Positions 1-8,298 of a DNA stretch of 64,000 nucleotides are shown in pieces; position 1 is the first letter of the stretch, and each line of letters starts with the position of its first letter. This DNA is from Lachnospiraceae bacterium. GTDB taxonomy: Bacteria; Bacillota; Clostridia; Lachnospirales; Lachnospiraceae. The notes below the pieces were generated by a model. It saw nothing but the letters and a program-made list of their open reading frames with translations. It was not told where the DNA came from and made no database searches. The stretch is taken from positions 248,001-312,000 of the forward strand of contig JAFUIR010000011.1 in the NCBI GenBank assembly GCA_017468395.1. Direction: 5' to 3'. The position numbers and the translations under genes were made by a program.

Positions 1-714
1 ATTAATGCAAACTGCGGTTCTACCCATATGGAAGAATTACAGGCAAGAGTTGTATATGAAAAGGCAAATGTTGGTCTGGCTTTTGACGGCGACGCAGACC
101 GTATGCTGGCAGTAGATGAAAATGGAAATATGGTTGACGGTGACCAGATTATGGCTATCGTGGGCAATCATATGAAAAAACAGGGCAAACTGAAAAACGA
201 GACAATTGTTACAACTGTCATGAGTAATTTAGGATTTACATTGATGGCTAATAAATATGACATCAAATTGGAACAAACCAAAGTCGGTGACAGATATGTT
301 TTGGAACGTATGGTAGAAATCGGAGCGAGTCTTGGAGGAGAGCAGTCCGGTCACATTATTTTCCTTGATGAAAATACAACCGGTGACGGTCTGTTGAGTG
401 CACTGCATTTGCTTGAAGTAATGGTAGATACAGGGGAGAAGTTGTCTGACCTGGCAGAAATTATGCAGGTACTTCCTCAGGCGCTGGTGAATGCAAAGGT
501 TCCCAATCATAAGAAGGAACATTATATGGAGTATCCCGAAATTGCAGCGGCTATTGAGGAGATTACAAATAAATTCGCAGGTGAAGGAAGAGTGTTGATT
601 CGTCCTTCCGGAACAGAACCGCTTGTTCGCGTTATGATTGAGGGGAAAGACAAAGCGCAGATTCAGCAGGAGGCTGAAAAACTGGCAAGTTTGATTCAGG
701 ATATTATGTTTTAA
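1..714 (+). CDS. glmM: Phosphoglucosamine mutase, C-terminal part (cut by the window edge)
   Basis: GlmM interconverts glucosamine-6-phosphate and glucosamine-1-phosphate in the cytoplasm, on the way to UDP-GlcNAc for peptidoglycan and surface glycans. The frame is open from base 1, reading INANCGSTH before the first methionine at 28, so that methionine is internal and the N-terminal part with the catalytic serine lies outside the window. Visible family marks are the metal-binding loop DGDADR near visible residue 29, the sugar-binding GEQSGH, and the C-terminal phosphate-binding loop RPSGTEPLVRVM. The reading frame ends normally with TAA, followed 23 bases later by an HPr gene. The assignment over other hexose-phosphate mutases rests on the GlmM-like INANCGSTH and RPSGTEPLVRVM context. 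Confidence 0.93.
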   Translation: MNANCGSTHMEELQARVVYEKANVGLAFDGDADRMLAVDENGNMVDGDQIMAIVGNHMKKQGKLKNETIVTTVMSNLGFTLMANKYDIKLEQTKVGDRYVLERMVEIGASLGGEQSGHIIFLDENTTGDGLLSALHLLEVMVDTGEKLSDLAEIMQVLPQALVNAKVPNHKKEHYMEYPEIAAAIEEITNKFAGEGRVLIRPSGTEPLVRVMIEGKDKAQIQQEAEKLASLIQDIMF

Positions 715-737
715 CCGGCAAAAGGAGGGCGATTGCA

Positions 738-1001
738 ATGGTAAGTCAGAAAGTGGTCATTAAGAATCCTACAGGGTTGCATTTAAGACCTGCGGGTATT
801 TTGTGCAAAGAGGCAATGCAGTTTAAATCTCTTATCACATTCACTGTAAAAGAGAATACCGCAAATGCAAAGAGCGTACTGAGTGTTTTGGGTGCGTGTG
901 TTAAATGCGGCGATGAAATTGAGTTTATTTGTGAAGGAATAGACGAAGAGGATGCGCTGAAAACTCTGGTAGAGTTGGTAGAAAGCGGACTCGGCGAATA
1001 A
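738..1001 (+). CDS. HPr family phosphocarrier protein
   Basis: Small 87-aa HPr-like protein. HPr carries phosphate from enzyme I to the sugar-specific PTS enzymes II and, in Firmicutes, mediates catabolite control when phosphorylated on Ser46. The active histidine is His15 in NPTGLHLRPAG, and the regulatory serine is Ser46 in NAKSVLSVLG, so both phosphorylation sites are present, unlike Crh, which lacks His15. A strong AAAGGAGG ribosome site lies 9-10 bases before the ATG. It follows glmM closely and could be cotranscribed with it; a hairpin terminator follows. The GACVKCG stretch after Ser46 is less typical of housekeeping HPr, so it may be a paralogue rather than the main ptsH. Confidence 0.9.
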   Translation: MVSQKVVIKNPTGLHLRPAGILCKEAMQFKSLITFTVKENTANAKSVLSVLGACVKCGDEIEFICEGIDEEDALKTLVELVESGLGE

Positions 1002-1053
1002 TTCATCATAGAAACAAACAGTGAGTAAGAAACGTAAATAAAAACGTAAAATA

Positions 1054-1088
1054 AAAACAGGTAAGCCTCATGTGGGCTTACCTGTTTT
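1054..1088. terminator. Bidirectional hairpin terminator
   Basis: A perfect 14-bp stem (1054-1067 with 1075-1088) and a 7-base loop lie between the convergent HPr and DUF3048 genes. The + strand arm ends in TTTT, and on the - strand the stem is followed by a longer T-rich run, so it probably ends transcription from both sides. Confidence 0.85.
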
Positions 1089-1100
1089 GTTGTTTCAAGA

Positions 1101-2282
1101 TTAATCAAAAATTACGTTTCTGCCTTCCTGAGCGATAGCAATAAAGGTTTTACCGGGATTGAGTTCGATTTCGTTTCCGTCTTTATCGTAATATCTGGTA
1201 GGAGCATAATCGCTTTCTTTTTCCCATGTAATAGGAATGCATTTGCCCTGTGTGAAGTAATATCCGTCCATGGTGTTATCCACAACGTGGAATTTCAAAT
1301 ATTTGTTGTCGGGACGGTATTCCCATCTGGTGTTCTGAACGATAACGTTTGTGAAAGTCAACTGTTCGCCGGTAACTTCATCAACCTGCGCATTTCCGTA
1401 AAGGAATTTGTAGTAAACGCCTTCTTCTTCGTTGTATTGAAGGGAAGTACGTGTAGTAGTAAATACTTTGGACAAATCAATTTTTTCTGCATCGCGTACA
1501 CCGGGAGCGTCTTCCAGAGTGTTAAGTTCACTTGCGAAGTTGAAGTGGTCTTTTACATAGTAATCATCACGATGCTCTAACTGGTAATCCAGTTTGTTCA
1601 TATTTTTCTTAAGACTTGTGCCATCGGTATATCCATTGTGAATGTTAGGGTTTTCGGGATCGGAACGCCAGAATGCCTGATTACCTGTTGCGGGTGCGCC
1701 TACATCTGCAGTACCGATGGTACTACCTGTCAGGTTTTCAAATTCATCACGCTCTACCAATTCTACCAAATAGAAAGGACCACCCCAGTGAACAAAGAAT
1801 GCATCCCATTCCATAGCCCAATAACCATAATAGTCACGGCCGCTTCGAATGTTACCGATTTTTTCCATGTCCTGCCATCCTTCGATAACACCCATCTGTC
1901 TGGACATGCCGCCTTCTTCCATTGCTTCATAGAGAACGCCTGCAGCGCCGATGTTGTACTGAGGCTGAGAACCTTTATCGGTAGGGAACATAACAGCGAT
2001 AGGTCTTGTCTCAGAATCTGCTTCCTCAATCCATAAGCCGGTCAGGAAACTTCTAACCATACCTTCTGTAGGAGGTTCTTCAGAAACAACATTGTCTTTA
2101 GATGTATCTGCTTCTGTGGAAGGGGTAACGTCTGGGGATTCTGATTCCTCTGTGCCTGGAGTAACGGTGTGTACGATATCATCAGGACTTAATACTTCGT
2201 TGGTATCTCCGGTGCCACCACATCCGCCCAGTACCAATGTACCGGCGAGAGCGAGCATCAGAAGTACTCTCATCTTTTTCAT
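1101..2282 (-). CDS. DUF3048 domain lipoprotein (YerB-like)
   Basis: A 393-aa predicted lipoprotein with signal peptide and lipobox LVLGGC (Cys about residue 21), followed by a Ser/Thr/Glu/Pro-rich linker of about 60 residues and a two-part DUF3048 domain. Typical family stretches are RPIAVMFPTDKGSQPQYNIG near residue 96, NIRSGRDYYGYWA near 146, NPNIHNGYTDGTSLKKN, and the C-terminal DUF3048_C block ending PGKTFIAI. YerB-type proteins are membrane-anchored outside the cell; their biochemical function is not established. The ATG has a GAGG site 8 bases upstream. It stands alone between terminators on the minus strand. Confident as to family, no function proposed. Confidence 0.88.
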   Translation of the reverse strand: MKKMRVLLMLALAGTLVLGGCGGTGDTNEVLSPDDIVHTVTPGTEESESPDVTPSTEADTSKDNVVSEEPPTEGMVRSFLTGLWIEEADSETRPIAVMFPTDKGSQPQYNIGAAGVLYEAMEEGGMSRQMGVIEGWQDMEKIGNIRSGRDYYGYWAMEWDAFFVHWGGPFYLVELVERDEFENLTGSTIGTADVGAPATGNQAFWRSDPENPNIHNGYTDGTSLKKNMNKLDYQLEHRDDYYVKDHFNFASELNTLEDAPGVRDAEKIDLSKVFTTTRTSLQYNEEEGVYYKFLYGNAQVDEVTGEQLTFTNVIVQNTRWEYRPDNKYLKFHVVDNTMDGYYFTQGKCIPITWEKESDYAPTRYYDKDGNEIELNPGKTFIAIAQEGRNVIFD

Positions 2283-2343
2283 GTATAATCCTCGCTTTCA
2301 TCTACATAATAGTAAAATGCCAATTTATATAGTTGACCTAGCA

Positions 2344-2352
2344 AGTATAACA
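2344..2352 (-). promoter_or_regulatory. Possible extended -10 promoter for the DUF3048 gene
   Basis: On the minus strand the sequence TGTTATACT gives an extended -10 element about 60 bases before the ATG at 2282. No convincing -35 hexamer is seen, and the site abuts the terminator hairpin of the upstream gene. Weak prediction. Confidence 0.3.
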
Positions 2353-2359
2353 TAAAAAA

Positions 2360-2384
2360 AGACATTCGTCATTAGCAAATGTCT
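2360..2384. terminator. Hairpin terminator after the YuiD-like gene
   Basis: A 7-bp stem (2360-2366 with 2378-2384) is flanked by seven or more T residues on the minus-strand exit side and by CTTTTT on the other. It sits just downstream of the minus-strand gene at 2442-2900 and is probably its terminator. Confidence 0.65.
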
Positions 2385-2441
2385 CTTTTTGTTGAAAAAA
2401 ATAAAATTTAAGAAATTCTAAAAAAATGAATGCTTTAAACG

Positions 2442-2900
2442 TTAGTGCATAAGGGTACAAACAAGCAGCGCCATGCCGATTCCGAGAATGCTGCCGATTA
2501 AAACCTGAAAAGGGGTATGACCGACGAACTCTTTCAATTTATCCTGAGGTTCCATATCGCTACCCATGTCTTCAAATAGTTTAATCATCTCATTTAAGAC
2601 CTTTGCCTGAATGCCGGTTTCCCTTCTGACACCGATAGCGTCATGCATTACGATGATGGCGAAGATGATTGCTATGGCAAATTCAAAGCCGCCGGGACCG
2701 CATTCGTAACAAACTGCGGTGGCAAGGGCACAAACCGTAGCAGAGTGGGAACTTGGCATACCGCCACTGCCCACCAGGCGCTCCGGCACAAAAGATTTGG
2801 TAAAAATAATATGAATAATTGTTTTAAGTACCTGTGCAACACACCAACCGGAAATAGCAGAAATAAATATGGTATTGTTAATTAATTCTTGCCAAAACAT
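2442..2900 (-). CDS. Divergent PAP2 family membrane protein (YuiD-like)
   Basis: A 152-aa integral membrane protein of the divergent PAP2 (DUF212) family, with about four hydrophobic segments. The family signature is clear: SGGMPSSHSATVCALA near residue 45 and VMHDAIGVRRETGIQA near residue 84, matching the phosphate-handling motifs of acid-phosphatase-like PAP2 enzymes. The substrate is unknown; a lipid phosphate is plausible by family resemblance. I chose the second ATG (2900) because a GAGGT ribosome site lies 8-9 bases before it, whereas the ATG five codons upstream (2915) overlaps that site. Upstream, the gene is divergent from the GT2 at 3040. Confidence 0.87.
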   Translation of the reverse strand: MFWQELINNTIFISAISGWCVAQVLKTIIHIIFTKSFVPERLVGSGGMPSSHSATVCALATAVCYECGPGGFEFAIAIIFAIIVMHDAIGVRRETGIQAKVLNEMIKLFEDMGSDMEPQDKLKEFVGHTPFQVLIGSILGIGMALLVCTLMH

Positions 2901-2980
2901 AATACTGTACCTCATTGAATTTTTTTCGCAACAGAAAACTCCTGCTTGAGTATACCACTAATTGATGATTTCATCAAGCA

Positions 2981-3009
2981 TGGACAATGCGTCAAAAATT
3001 TGTTATGCT
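2981..3009 (+). promoter_or_regulatory. Probable promoter of the GT2 gene at 3040
   Basis: TGGACA (2981-2986), a 17-base spacer and TATGCT (3004-3009). A second A/T-rich hexamer TATAAT at 3020-3025 lies closer to the gene but lacks a well-spaced -35. Either could drive the gene. Confidence 0.45.
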
Positions 3010-3039
3010 AAAATCAGTTTATAATAGAGAGGTAAATCT

Positions 3040-3969
3040 ATGAAATTACTTAGTGCAATTGTACCCTGCTACAATGAGCAGGAAAATGTGGAAGATTTTT
3101 ATGTTGAATTTTTGAAAAATGAAACTTATTTTCAGCAGCATGACATGGATTTTGAAATCCTTTATGTGAACGATGGCTCCAAGGACCGTACTGTGGAAGA
3201 AATTAAAAAACTTCATGAAAAAGATTCCAGAGTGCGTTTGGTTTCCTTTTCCAGAAATTTCGGAAAAGAAGCAGCGATGTATGCGGGCTTGCAGAAGTCT
3301 AAGGGCGATTATGCTGTGATTATGGACGTGGATTTACAGGACCCCCCTTCGCTTTTGCCGGAGATGCTGGGCTGGATTGAACAGGGCTATGACTGTGTGG
3401 CAACCAGAAGAGTCAGCAGAAAGGGCGAACCGCCTATCAGGTCTTTTTTTGCCCGGATGTTTTATAAATTAATGAGACGCATTTCCCAAACGGAAATTAT
3501 GGACGGTGCAAGAGACTATCGCCTTATGACCAGACAGGTTGTGGATGCTATTCTCTCCATGGAGGAGTACAACCGTTTTACAAAGGGGATTTTCGGATGG
3601 GTTGGTTTTGAAACGAAGTGGCTGGAATATGAGAATGTGGAGCGCGTAAAAGGCGAAACGAAATGGAATTTCTGGAAACTGTTTTTGTATTCCTTGGAGG
3701 GAATTACCGCTTTTTCCACAGCGCCGCTTTCTTTTGCTGCGGTTATGGGCGTGCTGTTTTGTATTTTTGCAGTCCTGCTCATCATCGTTATTATTATCAG
3801 GACTGCAATATTCGGAGATCCTACGTCGGGATGGCCTTCGCTTGTGTGTATTATTTCCTTAATAAGCGGTGTACAACTGTTCTGCATAGGAATCGTAGGT
3901 CAATATTTGGCAAAAACCTACATGGAGGTCAAAAGACGTCCGATTTACCTGGTTAAGGAAGAACTTTAA
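3040..3969 (+). CDS. Polyprenyl-phosphate glycosyltransferase, GT2 (GtrB/DPM1-like)
   Basis: A 309-aa inverting GT2 enzyme of the type that loads a sugar from a nucleotide donor onto undecaprenyl phosphate at the inner membrane face. The N-terminal GT-A domain shows AIVPCYNEQENVEDFY at about residue 6, the nucleotide-binding YVNDGSKDRT near 45, and the metal-binding DVDLQDPPSLLPEM near 97. Two long hydrophobic segments at about residues 232-260 and 270-296 anchor the C-terminus, followed by a short basic tail. An AGAGAGG ribosome site precedes the ATG. No gtrA flippase lies beside it, unlike the paralogue at 42929. The sugar donor cannot be told from sequence. Confidence 0.88.
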   Translation: MKLLSAIVPCYNEQENVEDFYVEFLKNETYFQQHDMDFEILYVNDGSKDRTVEEIKKLHEKDSRVRLVSFSRNFGKEAAMYAGLQKSKGDYAVIMDVDLQDPPSLLPEMLGWIEQGYDCVATRRVSRKGEPPIRSFFARMFYKLMRRISQTEIMDGARDYRLMTRQVVDAILSMEEYNRFTKGIFGWVGFETKWLEYENVERVKGETKWNFWKLFLYSLEGITAFSTAPLSFAAVMGVLFCIFAVLLIIVIIIRTAIFGDPTSGWPSLVCIISLISGVQLFCIGIVGQYLAKTYMEVKRRPIYLVKEEL

Positions 3970-4099
3970 AGACGAAAGAGAGATTTGGATGTCGATATGT
4001 GCGATGAAATGGGGCTTTTCAGAGTTTTCCATCTATGTTACGATGTTTTTTGCATCGCGGTAAAGAGCATGACTCGACACGTGTGAAAGGGGAAATTTT

Positions 4100-4477
4100 G
4101 TGGAAATTGCGAAAGTTACGGACATCGAATTGGAAAAGTACATAACCAAAATCATGCTGGATATCGGAGTTCCGGCGCATTTGAAAGGGTATCACTATTT
4201 GAGAGATGCCATTTTGCTTTCAGGCAGGGATATGGAGAAAGTAGGAAGTGTAACGAAACTCTTATATCCTGTGGTGGCAAAAAGATTTAAAACTACAGAT
4301 CAGAAAGTAGAGCGGGCTATTCGGAACGCCATAGAAGTATCGTGGATTAGAGGAAATGTTGATACTTTCCAGGAATTATTCGGATACAGTATAGAATCCG
4401 GAAAAAGCAGACCGACAAATAGTGAGTACATTGCGAGAATTGCCGATAAAATCAGACTTGATATCAAGGCAATGTAA
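4100..4477 (+). CDS. Free-standing Spo0A C-terminal DNA-binding domain protein
   Basis: A 125-aa protein that aligns over its whole length with the Spo0A effector domain (Spo0A_C), the part of the master sporulation regulator that binds 0A boxes. Recognisable are ITKIMLDIGVPAHLKGYHYL near residue 15, SVTKLLYPVVAKRF near 50, the recognition-helix region KVERAIRNAIEVSW near 74, and RPTNSEYIARIADKIRLD near the end. No phosphoacceptor receiver domain exists: the 130 bases upstream carry no coding continuation. The start is GTG with an AAGGGGA ribosome site 6 bases before it. A terminator follows, then the promoter of the large polysaccharide operon. It may be a constitutive or competing regulator; a decayed Spo0A is the alternative, although the ORF is intact. 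Confidence 0.88.
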   Translation: MEIAKVTDIELEKYITKIMLDIGVPAHLKGYHYLRDAILLSGRDMEKVGSVTKLLYPVVAKRFKTTDQKVERAIRNAIEVSWIRGNVDTFQELFGYSIESGKSRPTNSEYIARIADKIRLDIKAM

Positions 4478-4483
4478 AAAGTT

Positions 4484-4510
4484 AAGGGAGCGTTGGAATA
4501 ACGCTCCCTT
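4484..4510 (+). terminator. Terminator after the Spo0A_C gene
   Basis: A perfect 11-bp GC-rich stem (4484-4494 with 4500-4510), a 5-base loop and a TTTT run ending at 4512. It separates the regulator gene from the polysaccharide operon. Confidence 0.88.
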
Positions 4511-4575
4511 TTGCTAGGTTCATGATTTAAAGGTATGGAACTAATAAAAAATACAAAAAATAGTAACCGACTAAT

Positions 4576-4604
4576 TTGACATAGTACTGTAAAAGGGGTA
4601 TATT
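4576..4604 (+). promoter_or_regulatory. Promoter of the 22-gene polysaccharide operon
   Basis: Consensus -35 TTGACA (4576-4581), 17-base spacer and -10 TATATT (4599-4604), with a second overlapping TATAAT at 4604-4609. This is the only good promoter seen before the uninterrupted gene run that ends at 34777. Confidence 0.75.
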
Positions 4605-4641
4605 ATAATAGGTTTATGATGTGCGGAGCAAAGGGAATGAC

Positions 4642-6414
4642 ATGGAATTTATCAAGAAAATCAACCTTACGGAACAGATAAAGAAAATTGAATTTACAAA
4701 AGTGATAAATGAAATAAAAATGCTCATTCCGGAGAAGTTGAAGAACCCGGAAACCTGGGCGACCCTTGTCAGACGATTGATTTATATCGTCTGTTTTGTG
4801 TGGTTTTGTAAAATCAACCAGACCATTGATACCGTGATGGTGCCGGAACAGGATGCTGTCCGCAATTATACGATTTTAATTATGGGATTTATCTCCCTGA
4901 CCGCGTATCGTTTTAAAGACTTCATTAAAACCCCTTACTTTTTATGGATAGTAGGCTTTTTTTTGATGAAAGACCATGCTATGGACTGGGCGAGGGAGAA
5001 CGCCGAAAACTTGGGAAGATACGAGGCGAATGCATGGATTGTGGGCATCTATGGGCTGCTGGCAATCCGCATGTTTTATTTGTTTGTAATGGAAAGAAAA
5101 AGACCACGGATGAACTGGCCTTTCTTTGGCGTGTGGCTGGCAATGATGCTGGGCATGGTATTTTCAGCCAATGATGAGACATGGTTCTTGTGGTTTTTCC
5201 TTGCTTTTGGGGTTTTCTATTTGACGGATTACAGCCAAAAGCAGTTAAATACACTTTTTTCAGGAATGGTGGAAGGTATTATTATAAGCTTCCTGTATCT
5301 GCAGTTTCAGGCACTTTTACACAGACCCTACGACACAATCCGTTATACGGGAATGTATGAAAATTGCAACATGAATGCATTGTTTTATGTGGTGTCTTAT
5401 CTGGCAGTGCTTGGAAAGTGGTATTTGATGAAATTGAAGCAGAGAAATTTCCTGCTACAGATTCCTTTGGCGGTGCTGGCAGGGGTTCTTTGGGCGCTTA
5501 CAGTATTTACCATGTGCCGTACGGCTCTTATTTCCATGGCTGTTTTTACTGTGCTTTTTGTGGTATTTCAGGTGATTTCCCGCAAAAAGGGCAGGGTGCT
5601 GGAGTTCGTGGTGGACTGCGCAATGCTCTTGCTGGCAATTATTCTCACCTTCGAACCTACTTATAATCTGGTAAGATATATACCGGCATATAATAATGAC
5701 CCTATTTACTTTGCATGGGAGAGTAAGACAAAGAAAATTCAGGTGGACGAGGCCTTTGACTCGGAAAAATATGTGGAATTTGATGAGATGATGGAGGAAG
5801 CGTTTGGACGAATTGCCAATTTGAAAGGTATATTGGGAAAAAGTGTCAGCAATATCTTGTTTCCACCCTTACAGGTACATGCTGCGGAAAATGGGGATCA
5901 GCCGTCCTATATATTTGAGGATGTGGGCGCTATGTGGGAGGAACTGCGTGGTACGGATCCCAGATACCCTATGCTGGAAAATCCCAAGGATGGAAACGAT
6001 TCCGTAAAAATAAGAGAAGCAATTTGGGAATATTATTGTAGTCATTTTAATCTCAGGGGGCACAATTCAGAGCAAAATCAGGTGTGGGTAACGGCAACTT
6101 ATTTGGCTCCCCATGCCCACAATATGTTTATACAGATAGCATATGACCATGGTATTTTGGTGGGACTTTTGTTTATTGCGGTAATTGGTATGACGGCATT
6201 TATGGTGGTGCGCGCAATGTACCGCCACAGACAGGGGGCCTTGTATTACAGGATGTTTATGGTGGCAGGCATTTTGGTGATTTTTGTGACTTTTGGTATG
6301 TTTGAAATATGTTGGCGGTTTGGTCACGTTTCATTTATTTTGCTCTTTATGGCATTCCGGGTGATGTGTCATAGAGACGAACCAAAGAGAATAACGGTTG
6401 AGAAGGGAAAATAA
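4642..6414 (+). CDS. O-antigen ligase/polymerase-like membrane protein (Wzy/WaaL type)
   Basis: A 590-aa polytopic protein with a short hydrophilic N-terminus and about 11-12 hydrophobic segments. Members of the Wzy_C/O-antigen ligase family either polymerise lipid-linked repeat units or transfer finished chains to an acceptor outside the membrane. The family mark is a long extracytoplasmic loop (about residues 340-485) ending in APHAHNMFIQIAYDHGILVG, where the HAHN motif is typical. I chose ATG 4642 because AAAGGGA lies 5 bases before it; an upstream in-frame GTG at 4621 is possible. As first gene of the operon it overlaps the next by one base (TAATG). Because a second polymerase candidate exists at 20841, this one could be the ligase. 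Confidence 0.75.
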   Translation: MEFIKKINLTEQIKKIEFTKVINEIKMLIPEKLKNPETWATLVRRLIYIVCFVWFCKINQTIDTVMVPEQDAVRNYTILIMGFISLTAYRFKDFIKTPYFLWIVGFFLMKDHAMDWARENAENLGRYEANAWIVGIYGLLAIRMFYLFVMERKRPRMNWPFFGVWLAMMLGMVFSANDETWFLWFFLAFGVFYLTDYSQKQLNTLFSGMVEGIIISFLYLQFQALLHRPYDTIRYTGMYENCNMNALFYVVSYLAVLGKWYLMKLKQRNFLLQIPLAVLAGVLWALTVFTMCRTALISMAVFTVLFVVFQVISRKKGRVLEFVVDCAMLLLAIILTFEPTYNLVRYIPAYNNDPIYFAWESKTKKIQVDEAFDSEKYVEFDEMMEEAFGRIANLKGILGKSVSNILFPPLQVHAAENGDQPSYIFEDVGAMWEELRGTDPRYPMLENPKDGNDSVKIREAIWEYYCSHFNLRGHNSEQNQVWVTATYLAPHAHNMFIQIAYDHGILVGLLFIAVIGMTAFMVVRAMYRHRQGALYYRMFMVAGILVIFVTFGMFEICWRFGHVSFILLFMAFRVMCHRDEPKRITVEKGK

Positions 6415-8282
6415 TGAAAAGAACGGTAGGTTTTTTACAAATACCCATTAATCGAATTATCGGACTGATTATTATGGATGTCATGGCGGTTTTGGTGGCT
6501 TCTTTCGGAGCACTTTTTATCCGTTTTGAGTTTCGGTTCAGTGCTATTCCGCAGGAGTATATAGCCGGTTATGACCGGATTCTTCCCTGGACCATGGCAG
6601 TTACTGTTTTGTGTAATCTGATATGGAGATTATATAAAAGTGTATGGCGCTATGCCAGTGCCACAGAGTTGATTAATATAGTATTTTCCAGCGTATGTGC
6701 GGCAGTGGGACAGATTCTTTTGTGTTATTTTTTGCGGGTGGAAATGCCCAAAAGTTATTATGTTTTGTATTGGTTTTTTCTGTCCGGTCTGCTGTGCTGT
6801 ATCCGCTTTGGTTACCGGTTGCTTCGGGTAATTAACTCAAAGAGGACAAGCCTTTTTGGCGGAAAATCAAAGATAAATGTGATGATTATCGGCGCAGGAG
6901 CAGCAGCCAGCATGATTATGCGTGAAATTGAGAGCAGTCCTTATATTAACTTGAGGGTAAAGTGCATTATTGATGACAAACAGGGAAGCAAGGGACAGTT
7001 GTTCCGCGGTATACCTATCGTGGGAGACCGGGAGCAGATACCAAGAGCGGTATCGGAGTTTGGCATTGATGAAATTATTTTTGCTATTCCCTCTGCCGGA
7101 AATAGTGTACGAAAAGAAATTTTGGATATTTGCAAGGAAACGGGTTGTAAACTCCGCACTATTCCGGGCACATATCAACTTATTAATGGTGAGGTCTCTG
7201 TATCCAAACTGCGGGAAGTAGAGATTGAAGATTTACTGGGAAGGGATCCTATCCGCATTAATACAGAAGAGATTATGGACTATGTCAGCGGTAAGACAGT
7301 GCTGGTTACCGGTGGCGGTGGGTCCATCGGCAGTGAACTTTGCCGACAGATAGCAGCACATCGTCCAAAGCAGTTAATTATTTTAGATATTTACGAGAAT
7401 AATGCTTACGACATACAGCAGGAACTGGTAAGAAAGTATCCCAAATTAAATCTGGAAGTGCTCATTGCCTCTGTAAGAAATACAAAAAGAATGGACCAGA
7501 TATTTGAGGAGTACAAACCGGATATAGTATACCATGCAGCAGCCCATAAGCATGTGCCTCTGATGGAGACAAGCCCCAACGAGGCGGTAAAAAATAACGT
7601 GCTGGGAACTTGGAAGGTGGTGCAGGCTGCAGATAAGTGGAAAGTAAAACGTTTTGTTATGATTTCCACGGACAAGGCGGTAAATCCTACCAATATTATG
7701 GGTGCCACTAAGAGAATTTGCGAGATGATTGTGCAGACTTATAACAATCACTCCGCGACGGAATTTGTGGCGGTAAGATTCGGAAATGTACTTGGTAGTA
7801 ACGGAAGTGTAATCCCTTTGTTTAAGAAGCAGATAGCGGCGGGAGGACCGGTTACGGTTACAGACCCCAATATTATCCGATATTTTATGACCATTCCGGA
7901 AGCCGTGTCCTTAGTATTGCAGGCGGGAGCATATGCCAAAGGTGGAGAAATCTTTGTGCTTGATATGGGAGAACCGGTCAAAATAGTTGATCTGGCTAAA
8001 AACCTGATAAAATTGTCAGGATATAAAGTGGGCGAAGATATTGAAATTGAATTTACGGGTTTGCGTCCCGGTGAAAAACTGTACGAGGAAAGACTCATGG
8101 CAGAAGAGGGAATGCAAAAGACAGCCAACAAAATGATTAGCATTGGAAAGCCCATTAAATTTGATGAAGACAAATTTATGATGCAGTTGGAAAATCTGAA
8201 AGCCTATGTGGAAAATGAACCTGCGGATATCCGGGAATGGGTCAAAGAGATAGTGCCCACATATGTGCCGAAGGAAGATTGA
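6414..8282 (+). CDS. Membrane-bound nucleotide-sugar 4,6-dehydratase (CapD/WbpM/PglF type)
   Basis: A 622-aa long-form sugar dehydratase. The order is four N-terminal membrane segments (about residues 15-135), a CoA-binding-like Rossmann domain starting IGAGAAASMIMREIE near 160, and the catalytic short-chain dehydrogenase domain starting VLVTGGGGSIGSELCRQ near 295. The active-site region reads STDKAVNPTNIMGATKR, with Met in place of the usual Tyr of YxxxK, as is typical of this WbpM-like branch. Characterised members remove water from UDP-GlcNAc to give a 4-keto-6-deoxy sugar for FucNAc, QuiNAc or bacillosamine. The reductase-like epimerase at 10441 could complete a UDP-QuiNAc or UDP-FucNAc route. 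It starts on the last base of the previous stop codon. Confidence 0.9.
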   Translation: MKRTVGFLQIPINRIIGLIIMDVMAVLVASFGALFIRFEFRFSAIPQEYIAGYDRILPWTMAVTVLCNLIWRLYKSVWRYASATELINIVFSSVCAAVGQILLCYFLRVEMPKSYYVLYWFFLSGLLCCIRFGYRLLRVINSKRTSLFGGKSKINVMIIGAGAAASMIMREIESSPYINLRVKCIIDDKQGSKGQLFRGIPIVGDREQIPRAVSEFGIDEIIFAIPSAGNSVRKEILDICKETGCKLRTIPGTYQLINGEVSVSKLREVEIEDLLGRDPIRINTEEIMDYVSGKTVLVTGGGGSIGSELCRQIAAHRPKQLIILDIYENNAYDIQQELVRKYPKLNLEVLIASVRNTKRMDQIFEEYKPDIVYHAAAHKHVPLMETSPNEAVKNNVLGTWKVVQAADKWKVKRFVMISTDKAVNPTNIMGATKRICEMIVQTYNNHSATEFVAVRFGNVLGSNGSVIPLFKKQIAAGGPVTVTDPNIIRYFMTIPEAVSLVLQAGAYAKGGEIFVLDMGEPVKIVDLAKNLIKLSGYKVGEDIEIEFTGLRPGEKLYEERLMAEEGMQKTANKMISIGKPIKFDEDKFMMQLENLKAYVENEPADIREWVKEIVPTYVPKED

Positions 8283-8298
8283 GATAAGGAGCAAGAAG

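Noticed and set aside
28-714. A complete short protein starting at 28
   Set aside because: The frame is open to base 1 with typical GlmM sequence before the methionine, so this is the truncated end of a longer gene.
3970-4099. A missing receiver domain of Spo0A encoded in the gap, lost by frameshift
   Set aside because: The 130-base gap is far too short for a receiver and, read in the three forward frames, shows no receiver motifs; the GT2 gene ends normally just before it.
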